Translations under genes and position numbers: made by a program
DNA from: Candidatus Roseilinea sp.
GTDB taxonomy: Bacteria > Chloroflexota > Anaerolineae > J036 > Brachytrichaceae
DNA length: 64,000 nt
NCBI GenBank assembly: GCA_025055235.1
Contig: JANWYN010000109.1
Span: forward strand, 1-64,000
Direction of reading: 5' to 3'
In this document: positions 15,160 through 22,847 of the stretch, piece after piece
Position numbering within the stretch: the stretch's first letter is position 1
Layout: each line of letters starts with the position of its first letter
The notes under the pieces: generated by a model
Told to the model about the DNA's origin: nothing
Seen by the model: the letters and a program-made list of their open reading frames with translations, nothing else
Database searches by the model: none

Positions 15160-16641
15160 TCACCGGCCGTAGGTCGCCGTCATCTTGCGCAGGCGCGCCT
15201 TCGTTTCGCCGGTCAACTGATCCCACGTGAAGCGCCACTGCCAGTTGCCCTCGGCGCGGCCGGGGAAGTTCATGCGCGCTTCGCTGCCTAGACCGAGCAC
15301 GTCTTGCATTGTGATGATTACCGTATCGGCCACGGACATCAGCAGCAGGCGGATCAAATCCCAGGTGATCTGGCTGCCGTCGGTGCCGGTGTAATCCAGC
15401 ACCTGCTGGCGCGTGGTCGGGTCGAGCTTCTCGAACCAGCCGCGCGTGGTGTCGTTGTCGTGCGTGCCGGCGTAGGCCACCGTGTTGCGCACGTAGTTGT
15501 GCGGCAGAAACTCCGACGACGTATCGGCCACGAAGGCGAACTGCAGCACGCGCATGCCGGGGAAGCCGAACGCGTCGCGCAATGCCTTCACCTCCGGCGT
15601 AATGATGCCCAGGTCTTCGGCGATGATGGGCAGGTCACCTAGCACGGCTTTGATCGCCTGGAACAGCGCCTTGCCCGGCCCTTTCACCCAGCGCCCGTTG
15701 ACGGCGGTCGGCTCGCTGGCCGGCACTTCCCAGTATGACTCGAAGCCGCGGAAGTGATCAATCCGGACGAAGTCGAACATGGCGAACGCTGCACGGCAGC
15801 GCTCGATCCACCAGGCGTAGCCCTGCTGCGCCATCACGTCCCAGCGATAGAGCGGGTTGCCCCAGCGCTGGCCGGTCGGGCTGAAGTAGTCGGGCGGCAC
15901 GCCGGCGATCACCTTGGGATTGCCGCGCTGATCCAGGTAGAACAGCTCGCGATGCGACCACACATCGGCGCTGTCGAAGGCGACGAAGATGGGGATGTCG
16001 CCGATGATCTTGACGCCTTTCTCGTTGGCATAGCGCTTGAGGGCCGACCACTGGCGGAAGAATTGGAACTGGTAGTACTTCTGCTTCTGCACAGCGTCGG
16101 CCAGTTGGTTGCGGGAGCGCGCCAGCGCAGTCGGCGTGCGGCGGGCCACGTCGTCCTGCCAGGTGGTCCAGGCGTCGCCGCCGTGCGCGTCCTTCAGCGC
16201 GATGAACAGCGCGTAGTCGTCCAGCCAGCCGGCGTTCGCATCGCAGAACGCCTCGAACGCCGCGTGTTGCTCGGTCGAGGCATATTGCATGAAGTAGATG
16301 TACGAGCGATGCAGGAGGTCGAGCTTGAAGTCAATCACGTCGCCGTATTCCACGCGGTCGGCCGGGAACGCCGGCGCATCCTTCAAATCGTCCCAGGCCA
16401 GCGCGTTCTCGCGCGCCAGGTGTTCCAGGCTGATGAGCAACGGGTTGCCGGCGAATGCAGAGAAGCACTGATAGGGCGAATCGCCGTAGCCGGTCGGGCC
16501 GAGCGGCAGCACCTGCCACAGCTTCTGGCCCATCTCGACCAGCGCATCTACGAAGCGATAGGCGTCGTCGTTGAATTCGCCGATTCCGAAGCGACCCGGC
16601 AACGATGTTGGGTGGAGAAGAATGCCGCTTGCTCTTTCCAT
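15160..16641 (-). CDS. malQ: 4-alpha-glucanotransferase (amylomaltase)
   Basis: 493 residues, the usual bacterial MalQ length. Opens ASGILLHPTSLPGRFGIGEF, then LPLGPTGYGDSPYQ, the nucleophile region FDFVRIDHFRGFESYWEVP, the acid/base region IIAEDLGIITPEV and AYAGTHDNDTTRGWF. Family knowledge: GH77 disproportionation of maltooligosaccharides in glycogen or starch use. It stands alone; no other glycogen gene is near. The upstream stretch is discussed under 16760-16855. Confidence 0.95.
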   Translation of the reverse strand: MERASGILLHPTSLPGRFGIGEFNDDAYRFVDALVEMGQKLWQVLPLGPTGYGDSPYQCFSAFAGNPLLISLEHLARENALAWDDLKDAPAFPADRVEYGDVIDFKLDLLHRSYIYFMQYASTEQHAAFEAFCDANAGWLDDYALFIALKDAHGGDAWTTWQDDVARRTPTALARSRNQLADAVQKQKYYQFQFFRQWSALKRYANEKGVKIIGDIPIFVAFDSADVWSHRELFYLDQRGNPKVIAGVPPDYFSPTGQRWGNPLYRWDVMAQQGYAWWIERCRAAFAMFDFVRIDHFRGFESYWEVPASEPTAVNGRWVKGPGKALFQAIKAVLGDLPIIAEDLGIITPEVKALRDAFGFPGMRVLQFAFVADTSSEFLPHNYVRNTVAYAGTHDNDTTRGWFEKLDPTTRQQVLDYTGTDGSQITWDLIRLLLMSVADTVIITMQDVLGLGSEARMNFPGRAEGNWQWRFTWDQLTGETKARLRKMTATYGR

Positions 16642-16759
16642 GATGCTCCTGATGAATGCAGCGCCTCAAAGAGACGCGGGGCAATTGTAATCACAGGATA
16701 GGCCCGGCGACCGACAAAGAGCGTATTTGCGGATAGCAGCAGAAACGTCGCGCGGTAGC

Positions 16760-16855
16760 AACTATGTCTTGGCCATCGCGGTCGTGCCGGACGGCGCGCT
16801 GTGGTTCGGGACTTGGGGCGGCGTGAGCCGGTATCGGGCTAGCGCGAACCCTTGA
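16760..16855 (+). pseudogene. Fragment of a two-component-regulator-type propeller repeat
   Basis: In the 315-bp gap 16642-16956 one frame reads NYVLAIAVVPDGALWFGTWG followed by GVSRYR and a stop at 16853-16855. The D-G-x-L-W-F-G-T-x-x-G-V-x-R-Y pattern is one blade of the Reg_prop beta-propeller family. No start or remaining blades are visible, so it looks like the degraded tail of a lost gene. The rest of the gap holds the hairpin 16882-16914 and the lepB-like promoter. Confidence 0.65.
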
Positions 16856-16881
16856 TGGCTGTTCTCAACCGATGCAACCCG

Positions 16882-16914
16882 AGCGCCTAACGCGCCCAGA
16901 GCGCGTTAGGCGCT
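16882..16914. repeat. Perfect 14-bp hairpin, CGCCTAACGCG type, copy 1
   Basis: AGCGCCTAACGCGC arm, 5-nt loop, exact reverse-complement arm. A second copy with one changed arm base is at 45429-45460. It could end transcription of the decayed upstream gene, but has no U-tract. Confidence 0.75.
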
Positions 16915-16944
16915 GCCACGATCACGCCGCCTGCGCTGTGCTCG

Positions 16945-16950
16945 TACAAT
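16945..16950 (+). promoter_or_regulatory. TACAAT -10 box 6 nt before the lepB-like GTG
   Basis: TACAAT, six bases, then GTG at 16957. No ribosome-binding site precedes the GTG, so the message is predicted to be leaderless. Confidence 0.55.
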
Positions 16951-16956
16951 CCCGCC

Positions 16957-17571
16957 GTGCAACTCTCCACCCCGGCGCATGCGGGCGCTGCAGGCAATGG
17001 CGTCACAGCAGCCGCGCCGCGCGGCACACCGCTGTGGCGCAGCCTGCTCGAAATCCTCATCGCCGCCGGCATCGTCGTGTTGCTCTTCGACTTCTTCTTC
17101 GCCTCGGCGGAGGTGAGGGACGAGCGCATGAGCCCGACACTGCGCGCCGGCCAGCGCGTGCTGGTCAGCCGGCTGCCCTACCGGCTGACGGCGCCGCAGC
17201 GCGGCGACGTCGTCGCCGTGCGCAGCCGCATAGACCCTTCGCGCATCGAATTGCACCGGGTGATCGGCCTGCCGGGCGACGCGCTCGACATTCGCGGCGC
17301 GCAGGTGTCGGTGAACGGGCTGCCGCTGCGCGAGCCTTACCTGCTCGAGGGGCGCGAGCGCCTGAACCTCGGCGCGACGACGGTGGGGCGCTACCGCCTA
17401 GGCCAGGATGACTACTTCCTGCTCAACGACAACCGCGCCGACCTCGGCGATAGCCGCTCGTTCGGCGTGTTCTCGCGCGACCAGATCCTGGGTCGCGTCT
17501 GGCTGATCTACTGGCCGCCGCAGAACATCGCCGCCGTCGCCCACACGCAGCCGGCGCGCGGCGAGCCGTAG
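16957..17571 (+). CDS. Signal peptidase I-like membrane protein lacking the catalytic Ser/Lys dyad
   Basis: 204 residues: one transmembrane helix (about 30-50) and an S26 catalytic-domain fold. Conserved boxes are present: box D DNRADLGDSRSFG (159-170) and RVIGLPGD (101-108). The active-site positions differ: box B is R57-M58-S59-P-T-L where S-M-x-P-T-L is expected, so Arg replaces the nucleophile, and the general-base Lys before RVIGLPGD is H100. Family knowledge: SipS/LepB uses Ser-Lys; archaeal and ER enzymes use Ser-His. Here His fits the second type but the Ser is displaced by two residues. It may be a pseudo-enzyme, or use S59. Start GTG 16957 follows a -10 box by 6 nt. Confidence 0.8.
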   Translation: MQLSTPAHAGAAGNGVTAAAPRGTPLWRSLLEILIAAGIVVLLFDFFFASAEVRDERMSPTLRAGQRVLVSRLPYRLTAPQRGDVVAVRSRIDPSRIELHRVIGLPGDALDIRGAQVSVNGLPLREPYLLEGRERLNLGATTVGRYRLGQDDYFLLNDNRADLGDSRSFGVFSRDQILGRVWLIYWPPQNIAAVAHTQPARGEP

Positions 17572-17706
17572 CGCCGGCACATCATCTTCTGCGGCAGCGG
17601 CCGGCAACCAGAATCACGGGCGACGGCGACGAAGCCGGCGCCAGCTGCTTTGCCCTGCGCTGTGGGCGGATTCACGCGCCGCGCAAACGTCGCGAGGGGC
17701 ACGTTC

Positions 17707-17762
17707 GCAAACGGTGTTCGCGCCCTACCGCGCCGACGTTTTGCCCCTATACGCGAAATGCA
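17707..17762. repeat. Dispersed intergenic repeat (GCGCCCTACCGCGC...GCCCCTATACGCG), copy 1
   Basis: Within the gene-free 17572-17769. A second copy in opposite orientation is at 22786-22841 (about 80 percent identical by eye) and a shorter, more diverged one at 62628-62672. All lie at the 3' or 5' edges of genes. Confidence 0.6.
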
Positions 17763-17769
17763 CCCGTTG

Positions 17770-19863
17770 CTAGCGGTACACCGTCACCGCACGTTCGCGC
17801 ACCAACAGTTGCCCGGTGGGCCCGAGCACTTCCAAGCGATAGCCGTAGAAGCCGCGCTGGGTGAGGCAATCCTGCAGCGCCCCGGTCGGCCCACCGGACA
17901 CCACGACCGGCTGGCCGTTCCGCGTGATGCGGATGGACGTTGCGCTGCCGCTCACGTCCCAGCGGATGGTTACGCATGCGCCGACCGGGATGCTCTCCGG
18001 CGTCACTGAAAACGCGTTGATCGTCGGCCCGGGCAGCCCGGACGAAATCACATTGACGATGCGCGAAGCGCGGGTCACGCCGGCGCCGTATGCCTCCAGC
18101 GTATAGGTGTTCTGTCCCGCAACTTGCGGGTAGTCCTGAATCGTGCCGACCACCGGCGCGTTGTCTAGGATCACCTGGTTGTTGCGCAGCAGCCGGACGC
18201 GATTCACCTGGCCCTGCACGCTCCAGCGCAGGGTGACGGCCTGGCCGAGCGTGACCTGATTCTGCGGGATCGTGGTGAACTCCTGGATCACCGGCGCGCC
18301 CGGCTGCTGGTTGACCTGGATGACGATCTGCCGGATCTCGATGGCACCGTCGAACCGCACGATACGCAGCTCATAGGTCGTCGTCACCCGTGGATACACC
18401 GTCTGCTGGCCGACCGTGGGCACCGGATACTGGCTCCACAACTGGCCTTGCGGGTAGAAGTATGCTGCTTGCGCGCTCTGCGCGTTCCACGTGAACACGA
18501 CCGGCTGGCCGGGAGAAATCTGCGTCGGGCTGGCCGAGAAGGCGACGCCCGGGATGGGCGTCTGAGTGGGGATAACGGGTTGCGGCACGCGGATGCCGAC
18601 GTATACGCGCGTGCCGAATCCGACGCCCCGATCATTGCGCATCCGCCAGAAGCCCTGATATGTCCCCGGCATGGTCGGCGCAACCAAGTCCACGTAGAAA
18701 TCCACCGTCTGTCCCGACACGACCGGCTGCGCGATCACCTGCATCTGGCCGCCCATCTGCGCCAGCGGCGAGTTGCCGCCATCGTAGCTGAAGGTGTAGG
18801 CCGTCGTCCACGTGCACGTGCCGGAGTTGCGCACGCGCCATCCCTTGCGGAACGGCTGGCCGGGCTGCAACACGGGCGGGTTGGCCATATTCTGATCGTC
18901 GTAGGTCAGGTCTGCTATGAACGCCATGCCGTCTATGCAGGCGGGCGCAGGCTCGGTGACGATGATGATGGGCGGCGGTCCGGGCGTCGCAGTGGGGATG
19001 GGGGTGATCTGCTCGGGCGGCACGCCGAGGTATTGCGTGAGCAGCCGGGTGAGCGTGCCGTCGGCTTGCATCTGCGTCAACGCCTGGTCGAGCGCGCCCC
19101 GCAGCGTCGAGCCTTTGCGCGTCGCCACAGCAAGCTGTTGCACGTTCAACCGCTGGCCGACCAGCTTGTATTGCCCGCGCGACGCGTTGACGATGGATTG
19201 CATCGGGCTGAGGTCGGCCACGAGCAAATCAATACGGCGGCTGGCCAAGTCGCGCACGGCGTCGTCCAGCCGGGCGTAGAGGAGCAATTCGTTCGGCGAG
19301 CTCAGGCCGGTGTCCACCAGCCGTTGGCGCAGCCAGGTTTCATACACGCTGCCGCGCTGCGCGCCGATGCGCTTGCCGACGATGTCTTCCACCGAGCGGA
19401 TGGCGACGATGGGCGAGTCGCTGAGCGCAATCATGCCGTCCTGGCTGATGTAGTAGTAGTTGGTGAAGTCCACGATCTGGCGGCGCGCGTCGGTGACGCT
19501 GACGGCTGCTGCGACGGCGTCCACCTGGCCCAGCCGCATCGCGTCCAGCACGCCTTCGAACGCGAAGTCACTGAACTCGACCTGCAGGCCCAAGCGCCGG
19601 CCGATCTCGCGCATGAGGGCGATATCCAGCCCGTCGAGCTGGTAGTTGGACATGTTGTAGAAGGCGAACGGCGGGTAATCGCCCGACGTGCCGACGCGCA
19701 GCTTGCCCGATGCCCGGACGCGCGCCAGGTCGTCGTTGGCCGGCGTCGTGGGCGCAACCGGCGGGGCGGTCGGCGCGGGCGTGGGCTGCGGCCCGCACGC
19801 GCTGAGCGCGATGGCAACGGTGATGATCGCGACGCCGATAAACGGCCGGGCTGGCTTGCTCAC
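17770..19863 (-). CDS. Lipoprotein: amino-acid-type solute-binding domain plus NBR1-like Ig and further Ig-like domains
   Basis: 697 residues from GTG 19863, chosen because AGGAGG (19876-19871) lies 7 nt upstream; the longer frame to 19896 is not supported. Lipobox ALSAC follows an N-terminal hydrophobic helix. Next is a periplasmic-binding family 3 domain (GKLRVGTSGDYPPFAFYN to TQYLGVPPEQ, about 45-285), an NBR1-type Ig-like domain with W/C core RKGWRVRNSGTCTW (about 310-425), then two to three Ig-like repeats sharing PGQPVVFTWNAQ-like strands. Family knowledge: SBP family 3 binds amino acids for ABC uptake or acts as a sensor. No ABC permease is nearby, so sensing or scavenging at the surface is an inference. 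Confidence 0.85.
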   Translation of the reverse strand: MSKPARPFIGVAIITVAIALSACGPQPTPAPTAPPVAPTTPANDDLARVRASGKLRVGTSGDYPPFAFYNMSNYQLDGLDIALMREIGRRLGLQVEFSDFAFEGVLDAMRLGQVDAVAAAVSVTDARRQIVDFTNYYYISQDGMIALSDSPIVAIRSVEDIVGKRIGAQRGSVYETWLRQRLVDTGLSSPNELLLYARLDDAVRDLASRRIDLLVADLSPMQSIVNASRGQYKLVGQRLNVQQLAVATRKGSTLRGALDQALTQMQADGTLTRLLTQYLGVPPEQITPIPTATPGPPPIIIVTEPAPACIDGMAFIADLTYDDQNMANPPVLQPGQPFRKGWRVRNSGTCTWTTAYTFSYDGGNSPLAQMGGQMQVIAQPVVSGQTVDFYVDLVAPTMPGTYQGFWRMRNDRGVGFGTRVYVGIRVPQPVIPTQTPIPGVAFSASPTQISPGQPVVFTWNAQSAQAAYFYPQGQLWSQYPVPTVGQQTVYPRVTTTYELRIVRFDGAIEIRQIVIQVNQQPGAPVIQEFTTIPQNQVTLGQAVTLRWSVQGQVNRVRLLRNNQVILDNAPVVGTIQDYPQVAGQNTYTLEAYGAGVTRASRIVNVISSGLPGPTINAFSVTPESIPVGACVTIRWDVSGSATSIRITRNGQPVVVSGGPTGALQDCLTQRGFYGYRLEVLGPTGQLLVRERAVTVYR

Positions 19864-20013
19864 GAACGAACCTCCTGGACGGGGCGCATTCACCAAAAGG
19901 GACAGTGGGTAGCCGATGGCAGTGCCGTCGGCTACCCTGTGTAGTTTGCCACCCTAGAAATGCACCTTTTGAACTTCCGAATAACGCCGAATATAGCCGC
20001 GACCGGAGAATTG

Positions 20014-20325
20014 TCACGCCGATCGGAACAACCGGCGCCGGGCGTATTCCGCCGCCGCCTCGCGGATGAAGGCCGCCGTCTGCTGTGCGCCGTAGTCGCG
20101 CTCCAGCGCATCGGCGACGGCGAGCAGTTCGGCCTGCGTGGAGCGGCCGGGGCGCAGCGCTTCGTAGATGCGCAGCAGCTCCTCTTTCGGCACGGCGGTC
20201 AGCTCGGCGGCACGGCGCAGGTTCTCGGCCAATTGCGTGAAGCCGGCCGCCTGCGCGGCGTCCGCCTGCCGGCGCAGGGTGTCGGGGGAGACCTGCAAGT
20301 CGTCAATCAATCTTTCGTCTTTCAT
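20014..20325 (-). CDS. pduE: Propanediol/glycerol dehydratase small subunit (PduE-like)
   Basis: 103 residues matching the small subunit of B12-dependent diol dehydratase: SPDTLRRQADAAQAAGFTQL, AENLRRAAELTAVPKEELL, YEALRPGRSTQAELLAVAD and AAFIREAAAEYARR. It is shorter at the N-terminus than typical PduE (~170), as in glycerol dehydratase gamma-like forms. It follows the large-medium fusion by 66 bp. The start codon and first residues (MKDERLIDD) lie inside a 7-bp repeat tract, so the repeat has supplied or replaced the 5' end. Confidence 0.88.
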   Translation of the reverse strand: MKDERLIDDLQVSPDTLRRQADAAQAAGFTQLAENLRRAAELTAVPKEELLRIYEALRPGRSTQAELLAVADALERDYGAQQTAAFIREAAAEYARRRLFRSA

Positions 20326-20383
20326 CTTTCATCTTTCGTCTTGCGTCTTGCGTCCTGCGTCATGCGTCTTGGTTCTTGGCTCT
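20309..20383. repeat. 7-bp-period tract between dehydratase subunit genes, supplying a start codon
   Basis: Heptamers of CTTTCAT/CTTTCGT type pass into TGCGTCT type. On the minus strand the first type contains ATGAAAG units 7 bp apart, so successive ATGs fall in different frames; only the one at 20325 opens the small-subunit frame. Confidence 0.85.
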
Positions 20384-20391
20384 CGCTCGCC

Positions 20392-22746
20392 TCACACATC
20401 CGGCTCCCAGTCGAAGAACAGCTCCTGCGGCGGCTTGTCGCACACCTCCTCGGTCTCGCGGCGGTGCAGCAGCGCCGTCTTCACGATCAGCCGCAGGCGC
20501 GCCCAGTTGTCCACCGTCACCGGCACGGGCTTGACCACCTCGCCCTTGGCATACTTCGCCGCGTTGCGCCCAATCTGCTCGAAGGTCTCCAGCGTCAGGC
20601 TGGGCGAGAACGAGAACAGCTCCAGATTGTGCAGCCGGGGCATGCCGCGCTTGTGGATGACCGCCGTGCCGCGGCTCTGCAGGCCGATGCCGATGCCGCT
20701 GCCGCTGTAGCTCGATGCGGTGAAGCCGAGCTGAGCGCAATCGCTGGTGTGGTAGGCCTTGATCAGCCGGGCGACCATGCCCTCCTTTGCCACGCCGGTG
20801 AAGATGGCTTTGAGCACGTCCTCATGATCGAGGCCGTTGATCGTCTTGGTGAGCGCCGTGCCGAAGGCCGGCCCGACGCACACGATCACCTCGTTGAAGC
20901 GACCGGGACGCGCCGGCCCGATCTCGTGCAAGTTTTGCAGCGGCGCGCCCACCCGGTCGGCGATGAAGTCGCGCGGCGAGCGCGCCTGCGGCAGAGCGAT
21001 GATCTCCTGCCAGCGCGCGCCTTGCACGCGGTAGCCGGTGCCCGGCCCGGCGTAGTCGTTGGGATCGGTGAGGGCGCTGAGCACGCGGAAAGAGGGAATC
21101 GGGAGTGGGGAGTCGGGAGTGGGTGGGTGAGCTAGCTCACCGTTTGTGCCAACGGCCACTTCGATTTCTTTTACTCCTTCGTGTGCTTCGCGCGCTTCGT
21201 GGTTCGAAACGAAAATCGCCGCCGGCTGCAGATAGTCGCCCAGCGTGCGCTGGCGCAGCATCTCGGCCAAGTTAGCGGCGATGCGCACGAACCCGCGCCG
21301 ACGCAGCGCGGCGATCACGTCGCGCACATCCTGCGTCCCTTCCAGGAAGCGATCGGCAGCGGCCAGGTCGGCGACGATGTCGCGCGGCGGCATGTCGTCG
21401 CTGCCGTGGGCGACGACGGCGGCTTCCACTTCCTCGTCGCAGATCTCCGGGAAGCCCAGCTCGGCATAGACGGCCTGCACCGCGCGGGCGGCTTCGCGAC
21501 GCACGGCCAGCGCCTCCACCTCGCGCACCGGCCGCAGCCCGCCGTCAATCTGCATGTCGCGCTGCAGCACGTTGTAATCGTCGAAGTCCTCGGCGTCGAA
21601 GTTGCCGCCGCCGAACATGTTGTCGCGGCGCGGCACGGCGCTGTAGCCGCTGAAGATGAAGTCCGTGCCGGGGATGAACTGCAACATCAGCTTGGCGCTC
21701 TTGCGGATGGCGCTGTGGCTGGCCAGCGCGTCGTTGCCGCTGGCGACCTCCAGGCCGAGCATCGCGGCGATGAGGTTCTCGGCCAGCACGGCGCGCACGC
21801 CGCCCGGCAGGCTCTCCGGCAAGGCGATGCACGAGATCGAGCCGTTCTGCACGCCCTGGCTGCCGGCGCCACGCGCCACGCACAGGCAGCGCGCCTCCAG
21901 GTACAGCATGCTCTTGCCTTCGCTGCTGCCCATCAGCGCTTCGCTGCCGGTGCCGCTGGTGAAGCGAATCTTCACGCCGCGCGAGGCGTAGGCGCTGGCG
22001 AGGAACGCTTTGCTCCATGGCGTGTCGTCGCCGTCCACGAAGCTGCGCTCGGTGCCGTACACGCTCAGCGTCTCGGCGTAGCTGGTCAGCCCCTTCATCG
22101 CCAGGCGCAGGCCCATGCTCTCCTCGATGGCGCACTGGGTGAGCACGCCGCCGCGGCCGGTCTGCGAGCCGATCAGCACGCACAGCGCGTTCAGCGGCGC
22201 CATGCGCGCGATGCCGACGGTGGTTTCGATCTCGGCGAAGCCGCGCAGCGCTGCTTCGGCGGCGTCGGCGGCCAGCAGCGCCGGGTTCTCGCGGCGGTTA
22301 GTGACGTGCGCCTGGTTGGCCGGCGTCTTGCGCACGCGCATCTTGGCCAAGCCCATCATCATCTCCAAGACGCTCATGTGCCGCACGATCTCGCACAGCT
22401 TGGCCGGCGTGCAGCCCAGTGCCAGCCGGCGCACTTCGCGCGCAGGCACGTTGATGTCCACCAACATGCGCGCGATGTGCAGCGACGGCATGGCCATGGC
22501 TTCTTCGGCCACGCTCAAGTCGAGGAAGTGATCGGCGATGAAGGTATCGAGCGCGTCGAACTGCGCGCGCGGCTTGCCATCCATCTCTATTACCCTCGTG
22601 TGCGGGGGAGATTCGAGGGTCAACGACGGTTGGGGATCGTTCGGCCCGTCGGCGACGATCAGGCCGGCGTCGGGCCACGCCTCGACGAAGGTTTCCTTAT
22701 TGATATCGCGTTCGGCCAGCAGGGCGAAGCGTTTGGAATGGGTCAT
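20392..22746 (-). CDS. pduCD: B12-dependent diol/glycerol dehydratase, fused large and medium subunits
   Basis: 784 residues from ATG 22746. Residues 1 to ~555 match PduC (SKRFALLAERDINKETFVEAW, PANQAHVTN, GRGGVLTQCAIEES, YGTERSFVDGDDTPWSKAF, EARCLCV, GSISCIALPESLPGG, DAEDFDDYNVLQRDMQIDGG, NDYAGPGTGYR); the rest matches PduD (VCVGPAFGTALTKTINGLDH, LGFTASSYSGSGIGIGLQSR). Family knowledge: adenosylcobalamin radical dehydration of 1,2-diols or glycerol to aldehydes. Subunit fusion occurs in some lineages. A repeat-encoded insert of ~40 residues (21090-21206) splits the PduC C-terminal part just before VLSALTDPNDYAGP. No reactivase (PduGH), aldehyde dehydrogenase or microcompartment shell gene is in the window. 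Confidence 0.9.
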   Translation of the reverse strand: MTHSKRFALLAERDINKETFVEAWPDAGLIVADGPNDPQPSLTLESPPHTRVIEMDGKPRAQFDALDTFIADHFLDLSVAEEAMAMPSLHIARMLVDINVPAREVRRLALGCTPAKLCEIVRHMSVLEMMMGLAKMRVRKTPANQAHVTNRRENPALLAADAAEAALRGFAEIETTVGIARMAPLNALCVLIGSQTGRGGVLTQCAIEESMGLRLAMKGLTSYAETLSVYGTERSFVDGDDTPWSKAFLASAYASRGVKIRFTSGTGSEALMGSSEGKSMLYLEARCLCVARGAGSQGVQNGSISCIALPESLPGGVRAVLAENLIAAMLGLEVASGNDALASHSAIRKSAKLMLQFIPGTDFIFSGYSAVPRRDNMFGGGNFDAEDFDDYNVLQRDMQIDGGLRPVREVEALAVRREAARAVQAVYAELGFPEICDEEVEAAVVAHGSDDMPPRDIVADLAAADRFLEGTQDVRDVIAALRRRGFVRIAANLAEMLRQRTLGDYLQPAAIFVSNHEAREAHEGVKEIEVAVGTNGELAHPPTPDSPLPIPSFRVLSALTDPNDYAGPGTGYRVQGARWQEIIALPQARSPRDFIADRVGAPLQNLHEIGPARPGRFNEVIVCVGPAFGTALTKTINGLDHEDVLKAIFTGVAKEGMVARLIKAYHTSDCAQLGFTASSYSGSGIGIGLQSRGTAVIHKRGMPRLHNLELFSFSPSLTLETFEQIGRNAAKYAKGEVVKPVPVTVDNWARLRLIVKTALLHRRETEEVCDKPPQELFFDWEPDV
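21090..21206. repeat. Composite repeat tract inside the diol dehydratase gene
   Basis: Left part: GGGAGTG/GGGAGTC heptamers. Middle: a GGTGAGCTAGCTCACC palindrome (21125-21140). Right part: a 9-bp CACGAAG-type tract in minus orientation (21163-21206). Together they encode a ~40-residue hydrophilic insert inside the conserved large-subunit sequence. Confidence 0.8.
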
Positions 22747-22785
22747 GGCAAACGTAGTGTACGGGAATTCGGCAAGCCGGGGGCA

Positions 22786-22841
22786 TGCGCGTATAGGGGC
22801 GAACATGTCGCGCGGCAGGGCGCGGACGCCGTTCCGCGCCG
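22786..22841. repeat. Dispersed intergenic repeat, copy 2 (inverted relative to copy 1)
   Basis: Reverse complement shares CGCGCCCTGCCGCGC and CGCCCCTATACGCG blocks with 17707-17762. It sits between the MBOAT stop and the diol dehydratase start. Confidence 0.6.
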
Positions 22842-22847
22842 GTGATG

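Noticed and set aside
20392-20400. Frameshift between diol dehydratase large and medium subunits
   Set aside because: The two parts are in one continuous frame with intact sequence at the junction, so this is a real fusion and not an assembly artefact.
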